64,000 nucleotides of DNA, taken from Nephrocerus scutellatus. Taxonomy: Eukaryota > Arthropoda > Insecta > Diptera > Pipunculidae. Below, one piece after another: positions 1-9,130 of this stretch. The translations under genes were made by a program, and so were the position numbers. The notes under the pieces are model-generated. The model saw only the letters and a program-made list of their open reading frames with translations. It was not told the DNA's origin and did no database searches. Numbering within the stretch: the first letter of the stretch is position 1; every line of letters begins with the position of its first letter. The stretch is from assembly GCA_947095585.1 (NCBI GenBank), contig OX352763.1:63831016-63895015 (forward strand). The letters are read 5' to 3'.

Positions 1-4
1 AGAT

Positions 5-782
5 GTGACCGCTGGCCACATGGGAATAGCAAAAACTATTGCCCGGATTGCGGGTACCTACTATTGGCCGGTATTATTTCGCGACGTCGCGCGATTTGTC
101 CGGAGATGCCCTACGTCCATAGAATACAATGTACCAACTTCAAACCCGCTGGAAAAATGTATACGACTGCCGCTAACCATCCATGGGAAATTGTATGCTC
201 CGAATTTGTAGGACCTCTGCCACGTTCGACTAAGGGAAACACGATGATACTCGTTTTCTACGACAAGTTTTCGAAATGGGCAGAAGTCATGGCTTTGCAC
301 GATGCCACAACCCCGCGTTGATAAGAGGTTTTAGGGAACGGATACTTAGCCGGTATGGCTGCCCAAAATTGTTAATTACTGACAAAGGTACGCAATACAG
401 AAGTAGACAGTTCCAAAATCTGCTCGCGCAATTACAAATAAAGCAAAGGTTTACGCCGCCATATACGCCGCAAGCCAACCCAACTGAAAGGTTGAACCGC
501 GTCACCAAATTTACAGACGAACCACCGGTGCCTGGAGCCCATCGCCGTACCAGGCCACGACCATCGATGGCTCCTCCACCCAAAAAGACTTCGCAACAAG
601 CATTAAGGGAGGTGAAGTGGAAGAAGAGGCCACCACCGCCAAACGGGTCATTAACAAGCAATGAGCTCAACCGGCTCTGCGAGGTCGTCCCGAGGGAGGC
701 AGGAAGTGCCGCAAGCCCCTTGCCTATTTGCGTGCAACGGCCCATCACTGTCGAGCGCCCCACGCTGCACTACAGTATCTAG
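5..782 (+). pseudogene. Gypsy integrase fragment with internal deletion
   Basis: Integrase inserts element cDNA into the host chromosome. The first 60 codons carry the histidine side of the zinc-binding domain (TAGHMGIAKTIARIAGTYYW, then a degraded Cys pair). A frameshift follows, and the frame starting at 276 shows the second catalytic Asp (LITDKGTQY) and the catalytic Glu (NPTERLNR). Immediately after the Glu the sequence jumps to the proline-rich pol tail (APPPKKTS, KRPPPPNGSLTSNEL), so the rest of the C-terminal integrase domain is deleted. The tail matches the array copies, for example 55496-55760. This copy keeps integrase-core sequence that the array copies have lost, so it comes from a more complete relative. 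Confidence 0.8.
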
Positions 783-1080
783 GCAGTAAGACAATGAGGC
801 CACCTACAACAACCATCGCCTGGACTGCAACCAAACGTCGTGTAGCAGATACCCCCACACAAATGTAACTCCCCGCAACAGTCCCTGAAGGTGACAACCT
901 ACCAATACGACCAATCCCCGTCAAAACCAAATCCCCAATCCACATACAATCAATAATTATAACCCGACCCAACCCTACAGACGATACACCTACCCCAACC
1001 ACAGTAGCAGACACCCCATACGATTCTCACGACATTTGGGTCTTCGTCCCGGAATCGACCCAGGACTCTCCTGGCCAAAG
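783..1080 (+). pseudogene. Remnant of gypsy pol C-terminal proline/threonine-rich tail
   Basis: This C-rich, A-rich stretch joins the integrase tail to the nested LINE. One frame reads as a low-complexity Pro/Thr/Asp sequence (TRPNPTDDTPTPTT) ending near PESTQDSPGQ. The position matches the variable Pro/Gln-rich linker between the KKPPPP block and the GHIYG motif in the array copies. No domain is visible and several frames are mixed. It could partly be LINE 5' leader. Confidence 0.4.
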
Positions 1081-2236
1081 AATGTCAACAATCAACAACA
1101 ATTCGTTCACTCCAAACGTTTTTTCAATAGTGGAGCAAATAACGCCGGCATCCTTGCTCCGCATACCACTTCTACTAGCCGGCATCGAGCCGAATCCAGG
1201 TCCTCGGAGCTGGACATGCTCCGTATGCAACACAAGGATAAATAAAAACATCTCTGCAACAACTGCGGACACTGGTGCCATTTCACACGATGCTCAGGTC
1301 TAGCCAACATCAGAGACTGGAATCAGAGTTTCATTGCGGAATGCTGCAGAGCACGAGTTCAGACAACCAACAACACCACTACCTGGCACTGCTCAGTATG
1401 CCAAAGCCGCATACACGGCAATGCCTCTTCTGTGAAATGCAATGGCTGTGAGAACTGGTGTCATCTTAGAACATGCTCCGGACTTAATAACTGTCATCAA
1501 TGGACCGCCAACTTATTGGCCCCATGCTGCTACAACCAAACAGTACAGACAACCCCACAACTTCACACTCCACCTACAACATCCCCCATAACCAGTCATA
1601 ATCCGACAGACAGCGTCAACTTGCTCATCAACACTACACCAACATCCACGGTCTCACCCCCACGCGCAATCCACCAACACACCACACAGGAACACCACAT
1701 ACCTTTCGCTGTGATGCATCTGAATTGCAACGGCTTACGAGGGAAAGTAACAGAAATCACCAACTGTATGGACCTCCATGGGATCTTAATTGCTACTATA
1801 CAAGAAACAAAGCTCACTCCCTCCTGCTCGCTATCCAGAAGCACCAACTATAACATAATACGCAAGGATAGAAACAGTGGAGGCGGAGGAGGTCTTGCGT
1901 TCATCGTACAGAACTCGGTCAACTACAGACTCATGCCAACACCTGCACCCACTACACCTGATCCACACCTCGAGACACAAACTATTGCAGTCAAGTCCAA
2001 CGACACCCTAATCGAAATAACAAATGTGTATATTTCACCAACAACATGCTGCACATCCGGCTACCTTCCTTCTCTAGAACATCTACTAACAGACGGAATA
2101 GCTACATACACCGCTTACGTAACAGCCTGTCGAAGCAGCCGCATTTCTGGGCCTGGACTGTTCCAACAGCTAAACAAACACAACAACCCAACGTTTGGAC
2201 TAACACGAATTAATAGTTGCTACAACAACAACAACA
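1081..2236 (+). pseudogene. LINE fragment: 2A-like motif, two PHD-like fingers, APE endonuclease
   Basis: This is a non-LTR retrotransposon ORF without its reverse transcriptase. The frame from 1082 begins STINNN and reaches GIEPNPGP (1181-1204), which resembles the NPGP core of 2A ribosome-skipping peptides. It is followed by CSVCNTRI. After one frameshift near 1250 the second frame runs to the end. It has two cysteine/histidine fingers of the form CxxC...WCHxxxCSGL (about 1255-1300 and 1436-1485) and an apurinic-type endonuclease start (LNCNGLRGK, ATIQETKL, GGGGGLAFIV, NVYISP). The endonuclease is cut short near 2090 and followed by unrelated residues and a (CAA)5 run at 2222-2237, which may be the element's 3' repeat. 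LOA- or CR1-like families carry such fingers, but the clade is uncertain. Confidence 0.7.
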
Positions 2237-2501
2237 ACACCCCAATGGAGCCACAAAAGGAAGAAATACTCCTGACGACGTTTGAAATCGTGGCCTAAAG
2301 CAATAATTTCGATCACCGAGCTCTGGAAGGGGTGAAGAAACGAAACCATACGTGAGCAGAAATAAACGTCCGCGACGGTTCAGATTAACTTGTCCCCTAG
2401 GACACATCTATGGGAAACACGTTGCTGACGATACAGTACTTCTCAAGACGGAAGCCCACCAACATATCTCCCTGCGGAACCAGACACAGGACAGGAAATG
2501 A
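2237..2501 (+). pseudogene. Gypsy pol C-terminal GHIYG domain, resuming after the LINE
   Basis: After the LINE, the host gypsy pol tail resumes. About 2240-2330 reads like the array copies' block before the final domain (TTFEIVA, then FDHRALEGV). From 2364 an open stretch of 45 codons to the stop at 2499-2501 reads RRFRLTCPLGHIYG followed by AD and LLKT. The array copies end with KRFRFIGPYGHIYG, AD and CLKT at the same relative place. Frameshifts and stops between 2290 and 2364 break the gene. The function of this C-terminal domain is not known to me. Confidence 0.75.
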
Positions 2502-2861
2502 ACAAAAAAAAACCCTGGACAGAAAAAAAAAACAAACCTAGCCTTAACCATATAATCAAATATATTTCTATATTTGTGTAACTCGGGCCGGCGACTGGCA
2601 CGAGAAATAAAGGTTATCCCATAAAACAGAGTGACCACACCGACCGAGCAAATTAGATTATACATATTATTAAACAATAAAATAAAAAAAACAATTAGAT
2701 GTAGTTATACTAGAGAATTTTTGTATATATCCACTATGTATATATAACCAACGAAAACACAATTAGTATTACTTATATTAGAGAATTTCTATTATATACA
2801 TCCACTATGTACATATATTAATTATATTACTTATACACCCTAGTATTTTCGTTTCTTCCCG
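2502..2861 (+). other. 3' untranslated region of the gypsy element
   Basis: AT-rich non-coding DNA with poly-A runs. The block AACTCGGGCCGGCGA at about 2580 and the following GACCACACCGACCGAG-like block recur, in the same order and reverse complemented, in every array copy (for example near 35380 and 63690). It therefore belongs to the element and not to the host. Confidence 0.75.
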
Positions 2862-2875
2862 AAGTAGGAGGGTAA
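2862..2875 (+). other. Polypurine tract
   Basis: AAGTAGGAGGGTAA lies directly before the LTR start TGTAACGAAG. The array copies have the same tract (complement of TTCCCCTCCTACTT). It is the expected primer for plus-strand cDNA synthesis. Confidence 0.75.
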
Positions 2876-4389
2876 TGTAACGAAGTTGCCTATCAGCAAC
2901 TACGCCACAAACCATATGGCTAATACTTATATTCAAATATATATATATATGTGTAATGTGTGCGCACAACTCATATGAAATTTATGGTGCCGATAAAATA
3001 ATCATAATAATAAGTATAGTCAAAAATATGGCGTTCATGGCGCCGGTCAAAATATATACATACGTACATATACACGTATAAATTTTCAAAATAATTTCTT
3101 GAGTAACCAATTAGGAATATCAGCGTAGTAAGCATGCGGCAGAATAACTCATTCAACAGGCATGCTACTAGGCCTTGATATTAAGATAGATTCTTGGATT
3201 ACTCAAAAGAGTCAACAGCGCCAGCGGAGAGCTATGAGCTAGAAATCTCTAGATGCCGAGTTCATACCCCGGTATTGACTCCGATTTTTTTAAATTTTAA
3301 TATCACATATAGTAAAATATTCATTCGGCCCTATGTCTCTATAATAAAAGAAAAGGCTTGTAGTTGTTATAAACAAGGGACAAAAGGGTATATTCGTATA
3401 AAATAGCATTATTAAATAAACAATAAATAATCGGTCAATGATTATTAGAAATTTCTTTTTGGTTTGGAATATAAATATAATTCTCAACAAGCCTCTACTT
3501 TTTATTAAAGACATAGGGACCGAAAATTCAGTATAATCAGAGAAATATACTCCAAAAAAACCATACTCGGTGTATTTCTTTCTGCGTTCTACACGAACAA
3601 AGCAAAGAAACTTCACACACTGAAAGCGGGTAGAGTCTCTCAACGTTCTGCACGAACAACTTTTTGAATGGAATAGTAATCTACTGAACCCCATACATAT
3701 AACGCAGCTCGTGTAATATTTTATTAAGAGATAAGTAGATTTTATCGCCTTCTCTTACTTAAAGATTGCACCCTGGCTGGAAGTCGACAAGCAATACCCG
3801 CAGTGCGAAATAAGTAGATTTTATCGCCTCTTCGTCACTGATGGTATGTTCTGCCGTAACTCCTCGTGGGCTTGTAAGGGATAAGTAGATTTTATCGATT
3901 TTCCTTACTTGCGCCATAGTCTACTGACCGGCATTGCACTTGATGGGAAGTAAGTAGATTTAATCGCCTCTTCCTCATTAAAGCCCATTATGGTCAATCG
4001 CATATAGCGGGGAATAGGTGACTTCAGTCTGTCTTTCCCCACTATAGCCAGTTATTTTTCAGTCGACTGAGAAGTCCGACTGTGGATAGGGTATTGGATG
4101 CGCCAATCTCCTATATAGGCGAATACCTCTATACGTAGGTTTAGGTATATATATATATATATAGGTATAAATAAGTAGTTATTCTTAGTTTAAGCATTTG
4201 AAGAAAACGGTAACATAGTATTAAATCTCAAGAAGAGAAGAAGAAAAAAAAGAAAACAAATAATAAAAACAAAATACCAACAAAACGAATTATTATTTAT
4301 AAGGAAAAATAAAAACAATTTGTAACACGGTAGAAGAGGAGAAGATCCCTGGGTAGACTGGCGAGCGTCACCCGAATAGAAACGTTCCA
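2876..4389 (+). repeat. LTR of the decayed gypsy element
   Basis: It starts TGTAACGAAG after the polypurine tract and ends GAAACGTTCCA. The last 45 bases (CCCTGGGTAGACTGGCGAGC and onward) match the LTR 3' end of the minus-strand array family (CCCTGGGTGACCGGCGAGCG in element sense). Length is about 1.5 kb. It holds a hairpin array at 3725-3978. Flanking DNA after 4389 does not match any internal sequence of this family, so this is the outer end of the element. Confidence 0.75.
3725..3978 (+). repeat. Four hairpin modules with invariant TAAGTAGATTTTATCG loop
   Basis: Four modules at about 3725-3757, 3802-3840, 3874-3908 and 3942-3978 share the loop TAAGTAGATTTTATCG (T to A once in module 4). 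The flanking arms differ between modules but stay complementary: AAGAG/CTCTT, AGTG-GAA/TTC-CACT, GTAAGG/CCTTAC and GGAAG/CTTCC. A further hairpin follows at about 3999-4044 (ATAGCGGGGAA with TTCCCCACTAT). The pattern suggests selection on a folded RNA made from the LTR. Confidence 0.75.
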
Positions 4390-4473
4390 CATTCTACTGC
4401 AAACATTTTTGATAGCGATCAGTTTCAAGTGTCAGTCAGTCAGTCAGACGTTAACGCTATCAGTTTTGAGGGA
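4390..4473. other. Short spacer with (GTCA)n run
   Basis: There is no coding signal. A GTCAGTCAGTCAGTCAG microsatellite lies at about 4432-4448. This may be flanking DNA between the gypsy LTR and the copia LTR. Confidence 0.5.
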
Positions 4474-4712
4474 TGTTGATTAAAATTTACAGTCACGTTC
4501 GATTGTCTGTTGTTGAGGTAAGCAATATGAACATTCATTTTATTGTTTTGTCATTCTCTTTTTAGTCAGTATCACTCAACCGATGAACATTAAAATTGTG
4601 CTCGCGTGCAAAATAAATTCATTAGCTTGTTTTATTTTATACGGTTCTAATTTACAGTTGTTTACTTGCTTGTGCTTGCTTAATACACATTAAGACTGAG
4701 ATAACTCGAACA
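4474..4712 (+). repeat. Putative Ty1/copia 5' LTR
   Basis: A segment starting TGTTGATTAA (an alternative start is TGTTGAGGTA at 4511) ends CTCGAACA at 4712. It is followed directly by TGCTATTGGCCCAGTTTCTG, which resembles the internal tRNA-iMet complement used as primer site by Drosophila copia. About 240 bp is a normal copia LTR length. The left end is uncertain and no 3' LTR is present in the window. Confidence 0.5.
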
Positions 4713-4732
4713 TGCTATTGGCCCAGTTTCTG
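4713..4732 (+). other. Putative copia primer-binding site
   Basis: TGCTATTGGCCCAGTTTCTG follows the LTR end. By recollection, copia primes from a half-tRNA-iMet and has a GGGCCCAGT-type core, which this resembles with changes. Confidence 0.45.
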
Positions 4733-4835
4733 AACAAGCGACATTAAGTTTCGAAATAAAACAAGTACATATCAAAAACAGTTTACGCGAAAAGTAAGTG
4801 CGAGTGAATAAAGTTACAAAGGCGAACTCCAAAAA

Positions 4836-5290
4836 GCGTTTATAACAAAAGTGAACAACGAGAATTATTTTGTGTGGAAGTACAAAATGAAGCTTCTGCT
4901 CATGAAAGAAAAATTGTGGAGTGTATTAAGTGTTTCAAAACCAGAACCAACGGAAGGTAATCCCAATGCGGAAGCAACCAACAAATTGGTAAATTCGCGA
5001 CGATAAGGCTCGTGCGTGGATTGGTTTGTCGGTCGAAGACAACTAATTGTGACATGGCATGTTGGTGTTATCGAGGCACAAACAGAGGCAGACGTTACAT
5101 TGTCGTTGGTTCAATCGAAATTAATTACTGAGTATCAACGTCGAATAGATGCCGACGGCAACTAAAATACAGACATTGAAACAAACACACAAAACATTGA
5201 ACAAATACGGCATTGAAAACTACAGCGAAATTTAAAGACAAAATTAAGTGTTTCTTTTGCAAAAGATCCACGTGAAGATTGATTGCCGTA
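4836..5290 (+). pseudogene. Ty1/copia gag remnant
   Basis: Gag forms the virus-like particle. The frame around 4850 reads NYFVWKYKMKLLLMKEKLW, the usual start of copia-type gag. A later frame gives DDKARAWIGLSVEDN just before a stop near 5045, then LSLVQSKLITEYQRRI near 5105. Near 5245 KCFFCKRS with a downstream C-terminal half in another frame (VKIDCRKYK) is a broken CCHC knuckle. At least three frameshifts and a deletion of the middle of gag are evident. Confidence 0.7.
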
Positions 5291-5925
5291 AATATAAATT
5301 GTGGAAAAAAAACACACAAAAGGCGAAAGCGCATGGCCAATGAAGATGGTCATTGCATTGCCATTGAAGAAAATGACAGTTTTTTATTTGTGGTTTCATC
5401 GGATAAAAATTGAGACGGATGGATTCTCGATTCGGATGCTACGAAGCACATTTCAAGCAACAAAAGTTTTTTGTTTCACTCGATCAAGCGGAATGCAAGA
5501 GTTTAAACGTCGCAAACGGTGAAAGCATACATGTCAAGGGAAAAGGCGTTTGTCGCATCGAAATGGTCAATGCAAATGGTGAATCAACCGTGGCAACGGT
5601 AACAGATGTTTTGTACGTGCCGAATAGTCAAGGAAATTTGCTGTCGGTGAAAAATTTGCTGGAAAAGGGCTATGCAGTAAATTTCATTCGAAATTCTGAA
5701 ACGTGTGAAATTAAATTCGGAGACAAACAAGTGGTAGCAGCAGCCATGCAATCGAATTTTTTTAAATTGCGTCAACCGAACAAAGCGTATGCGGCAAGCG
5801 AACACAAAGAAAGTTGCATTCATCACTGGCATCGCATTTTTGGCCATCGCCATCCCGATGCAATCAAGCAAATGTGTTCGAAAGGACTAGTTGACGGCAT
5901 CAAGGTTAAATGCGAAGTATGCCAA
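5291..5925 (+). pseudogene. Ty1/copia protease and pre-integrase zinc domain remnant
   Basis: The frame containing 5410-5925 carries the aspartic protease and the start of integrase. The protease site reads WILDSDATKHI (5420-5452) where the family normally has DSGAT, so the Gly after the catalytic Asp-Ser is replaced by Asp. YVPNSQGNLLSVKNLL is the conserved end of the protease region. HHWHRIFGHRHPD and CEVC (5911-5922) are the histidine and cysteine pairs of the pre-integrase zinc finger. The integrase core, RT and RNase H are absent because the sequence switches to a BEL env-like segment at about 5920-5935. Confidence 0.8.
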
Positions 5926-6341
5926 AGGAACGTGTCTCAATGGTCTGGCATTATAGCCATTCCGAACTAAACACGATTTAGTTGCCATCCATGGGCACAA
6001 CGTCTATTCCAGCTCAGTAAGAAAATGGTTCACGCCGATGGGGAATCTGTCCAATTTCATGAATATCCGCAATCCCGAATACCTAGTTCATCATACGATA
6101 GAATATTCAGGACAGTCAGACGAAAAGATCCAAGAGTTCATCACACAACAACAACTTCCATCAATTTGCGATTGGATACATCGCTGCCTTCTGCTGCCTG
6201 ATCATCTTGAGCTATAAGATCTGGACTAACATAAAACGTCGTCGACAACAAGCAACGAATAGCACACAACATCCAGTCCTACGACCATCTCAAGGGACAA
6301 CTTTACCGTTCACGTTGAACAATAGTTCAAGGCGCGGAGAA
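5926..6341 (+). pseudogene. 3' end of BEL env-like gene from a lost upstream copy
   Basis: This stretch is nearly the same as 17944-18402, the end of the env-like gene in the BEL copy downstream. Shared blocks include the WSGII, HDLVAIHGH and SSVRKWFTP codons and the run up to the LTR. It has lost a short piece around the IP-N residues, so frames are broken. It sits immediately 5' of the BEL LTR at 6342, where the outer flank of a complete element should be. This means an upstream tandem BEL copy once shared that LTR. Confidence 0.7.
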
Positions 6342-6979
6342 TGTTATACTTAGATTTTATTTTCATAGATTGTAGTACGAGTATCACACGGAAATAAATA
6401 TATGCACATATTTCTTAATGTAACAAAATATTATCTTATTACTAAGTTGAATTATCTTTGTAGTTTTTCACACGACCAGTGCAATGTGCTGACGTTGTAG
6501 TTTGTAGTATTCTGCATTCTCACGATCAGTACAGTGCAGTACAATATGCTAAATTACTTGTAGTATCATATTTAATCATTATATTTTATTATCTGTTCCC
6601 ATATTCGGTGCACACCGCTGACGTGTGCATTCTTGTGTTATTCGGTTTTCGAAATTCTAAACTGAGCACTTTTTTATGAGAATCATCCGTTCGAGTTGAC
6701 TGGGCTATTCTAGCACTGCAGTCAACGAATGCATGTTTATGATAAGAAATCGTAGTATATAAACTCTGAATAAATAAAATAAATTTCATTCAATCAACAA
6801 GTTTGTAAGAGTTTAATTTAAATCGCCGTTCTGGACTGATTATTCCGCATTCACAGGGCAACACTAACAAACGTTGCAAGTCTAATTGGTGATACTGGTT
6901 TATGTACCATTGTCATCAAATATTGTCAAAGTATAAGAACCTTGGTCAATGCTAGAAGACCCAAGAACAAATACAAACA
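6342..6979 (+). repeat. BEL/Pao 5' LTR
   Basis: 638 bp from TGTTATACTT to CAAATACAAACA. It is closely similar to 18403-19003 over its whole length, with indels. A TATATAAACTC box and AATAAAATAAA signals lie at about 6755-6780. It is followed by TTTGGTGACCCCGACGTGAT. Confidence 0.85.
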
Positions 6980-6981
6980 TT

Positions 6982-6999
6982 TGGTGACCCCGACGTGAT
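6982..6999 (+). other. BEL/Pao primer-binding site
   Basis: TGGTGACCCCGACGTGAT two bases after the LTR end is the primer site seen in many insect BEL/Pao elements. I do not assign the tRNA. Confidence 0.7.
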
Positions 7000-7049
7000 A
7001 GCAACAACGTTTAACAATTACTCCGTGAAGCATACCCTGCAACAACATC

Positions 7050-8666
7050 ATGGACCAGAAGGCGGAACTGTAACGAACAACAGGATCTGGAATCGAGGAA
7101 ATCATTTCAAACTATAAGAAGGACCCCATTAGTAGGAAGACAGTCCTATACTACAAAGAACGCCTTGAAAGGCTTGAGGAGATTTGGCAGGACTTTGATG
7201 CAACACATAGCGAGATCAATTCCTCCCATCGAGACCAATTGGATAATCTCTACTTTGCGAATAATTACTACGATGCCATAAAGGATATTCGCGATCGCTA
7301 CAAAGACAAGTTCCAGATGAATATATTGCCACTTCAACCAGCCGCCGTTAGAGATGTTACAGCAGAAGCAACAAAAGGGACGCAGCATAAATTCTAAGAT
7401 GACGTCTCTGCGCAACAGACGTCAAACGAAGTCATACGCATGATCAGGCGGAAAGAAGCCTTAATGAAGGCACTGCAGCGTACTCTAGACAGCCTGCAGG
7501 AATCGCAAGCGACATCAAATCAGTTTTGGGAGCTGAAAAGAGACACGATTACAAACTTTTGGGGACAAATTGAGCGCCTTCAAGACAAAATTTCGGACAT
7601 GACAGATGACCCACAAATGGCTGGCCACAACCTGCAAGGTAACATCAAAATGGAAATTATCGTTCAAGAAGCACTTGTAAGATGTGCAGAAGAACGCGAC
7701 AACTGTTGTGTACCACAACAATCACAACCATCCACAATAGCGAGCAATAGCACCCGATTGAACTTATCTAAAATTGTACTGTCTAAATTCGATGGAGACT
7801 ATCTTAAATGGAAACAATTCCATAACTTATTTACTCAAATGGTGGACAAATAATCAATGGCAGAGTGCGAAAAGATGTAGTACCTGAAGACTAATCTGTC
7901 GGGAGAAGCAGAAATACTTATCCGACATCTTGCTCTCTTCAATGAAAATTATTCTTCCGCATGGAAGATTCTGCAAGAACGTTACGACAATTTGAGGCTC
8001 CTAACTACAGCTTTCCTAAATCGACTATTGCAGCAAGCTCCAATTTTGTCAGAATCAGCTTCAGGCATAAAAGCAATTCATGACACCACTCAGGAATGTC
8101 GTCATGGGCTAAACAATCTCGGTGTAAGCATCATGCAGTGGGATCCACTGCTGGTCCATTTACTCATCAGAAAACTAGATCGCAACACGCACTCATTATA
8201 CGATACATTGAAGAGACCCAGAGCATTGCCCATGCTACCAGACTTCCTAACATTTCTCGAAGTCCGCTTTCAATTCTTGGAGGTTTTGGGAAACAAAGGT
8301 CGAATTATAGAAGACCATCAAAAGAAAGCGGTTGCACGTGCATTCATATCTATTGCAGCAGGAAGAGCTCGTTGTGCGCTATGCTCCAGTGACAACCACA
8401 AATTGTTTTATTGTCAGAAGTTCTCACAATTGACACTGACAAGCCGCTTGTACTTCTCAAGAAGAAAAACCTCTGAATTGCCTGAGACAATGCCACATGG
8501 CACCATCATGTGCTGTCCGTGGCTGCACAAAATGTTCAAGAAAGCACATACCTTGTTACATTTTGAGAAAACACCAGCATTGTTAACTCATACATCCATC
8601 CTGGAAACCCACCCAAATAAACTCACAGGACAGGGTAATACGTCTCGGCAGCTGCGTTGGCGCTAA
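7050..8666 (+). pseudogene. BEL gag
   Basis: Gag is the structural protein of the particle. Reading starts at ATG 7050, but the frame has stops at 7069-7071, near 7396 and at 7851. The order is: a helical charged N-terminus (VLYYKERLERLEEIWQDFD, DQLDNLYFANNYYDAI), then the DUF1759-type core (LPKI-like SKIVLSKFDGDYLKWKQFHN, LSGEAEILIRHL, ASGIKAIHDTT, DPLLVHLLIRKLDRN), then a zinc knuckle CALCSSDNHKLFYC near 8380. The C-terminal Cys-rich part (CCPW...HTLLHF) is frameshifted. The best open stretches are 7440-7853 and 7992-8666. Confidence 0.8.
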
Positions 8667-8679
8667 CCAAAAGATGTTA

Positions 8680-9130
8680 CGTGTTCCTAAGCACAGTAGT
8701 AGTCAAACTTGAGGACAGTCAAGGCGGCGTTGAAGAATGCAGAGCGTTGTTAGATTCCGGATCACAGCTCAATTTTGTAACAGATAAAATTGGCAAGAAG
8801 GCTTAAGCTTCCAGAAGTGATTGAAACCATGGGCATCTTGGGAATCGGAGAAGGCACAACGCATTCACACAAAAGAATGAAGATGCTCCTCAAATCCAGA
8901 ACGCCCGACTTTTCTATAAGTCTTGAAGCATTCGTCCTATCAAAAATAACGCCTCCTCAGCCAACACGCAGGATCAAAACTTCGGAATGGGCCTTTCCGA
9001 AAAACATTATACTCTCTTGGAGCTGAAGTTTACTTTCACTTACTGAACGTAGGAAGGGACTTACCAACGCTACACAACACACACTTTGGCTGGATGGTCG
9101 CTGGGAATGCTGGAGACATAACCCAATCAT
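8680..9130 (+). pseudogene. BEL aspartic protease region
   Basis: The protease matures the polyprotein. One frame reads VEECRALLDSGSQLNFVTDK (around 8725-8790). The catalytic Asp codon is at 8753-8755, and DSGSQ is typical of BEL proteases. A 1-nt shift near 8790 moves the following ARRLKLPEV and EAFVLSKITP blocks into another frame. A second break near 9026 precedes the AELYFHLLNVGR-like segment. It is not translatable as one protein. Confidence 0.7.

Larger units (their letters stand above)
1..2875 (+). mobile_element. Decayed Ty3/gypsy element (Osvaldo-like), 3' internal part
   Basis: This is the 3' internal part of a gypsy-type LTR retrotransposon that begins upstream of the window. It contains an integrase fragment (5-782), a proline-rich pol tail (783-1080), a nested LINE (about 1081-2236), the last pol codons (2237-2501), a 3' untranslated region and a polypurine tract next to the LTR at 2876. 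The same order, the same pol-tail motif and a homologous untranslated region occur in the minus-strand array at 34.6-64 kb. Divergence from those copies is high and frames are broken, so this is an old relative. Confidence 0.8.
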
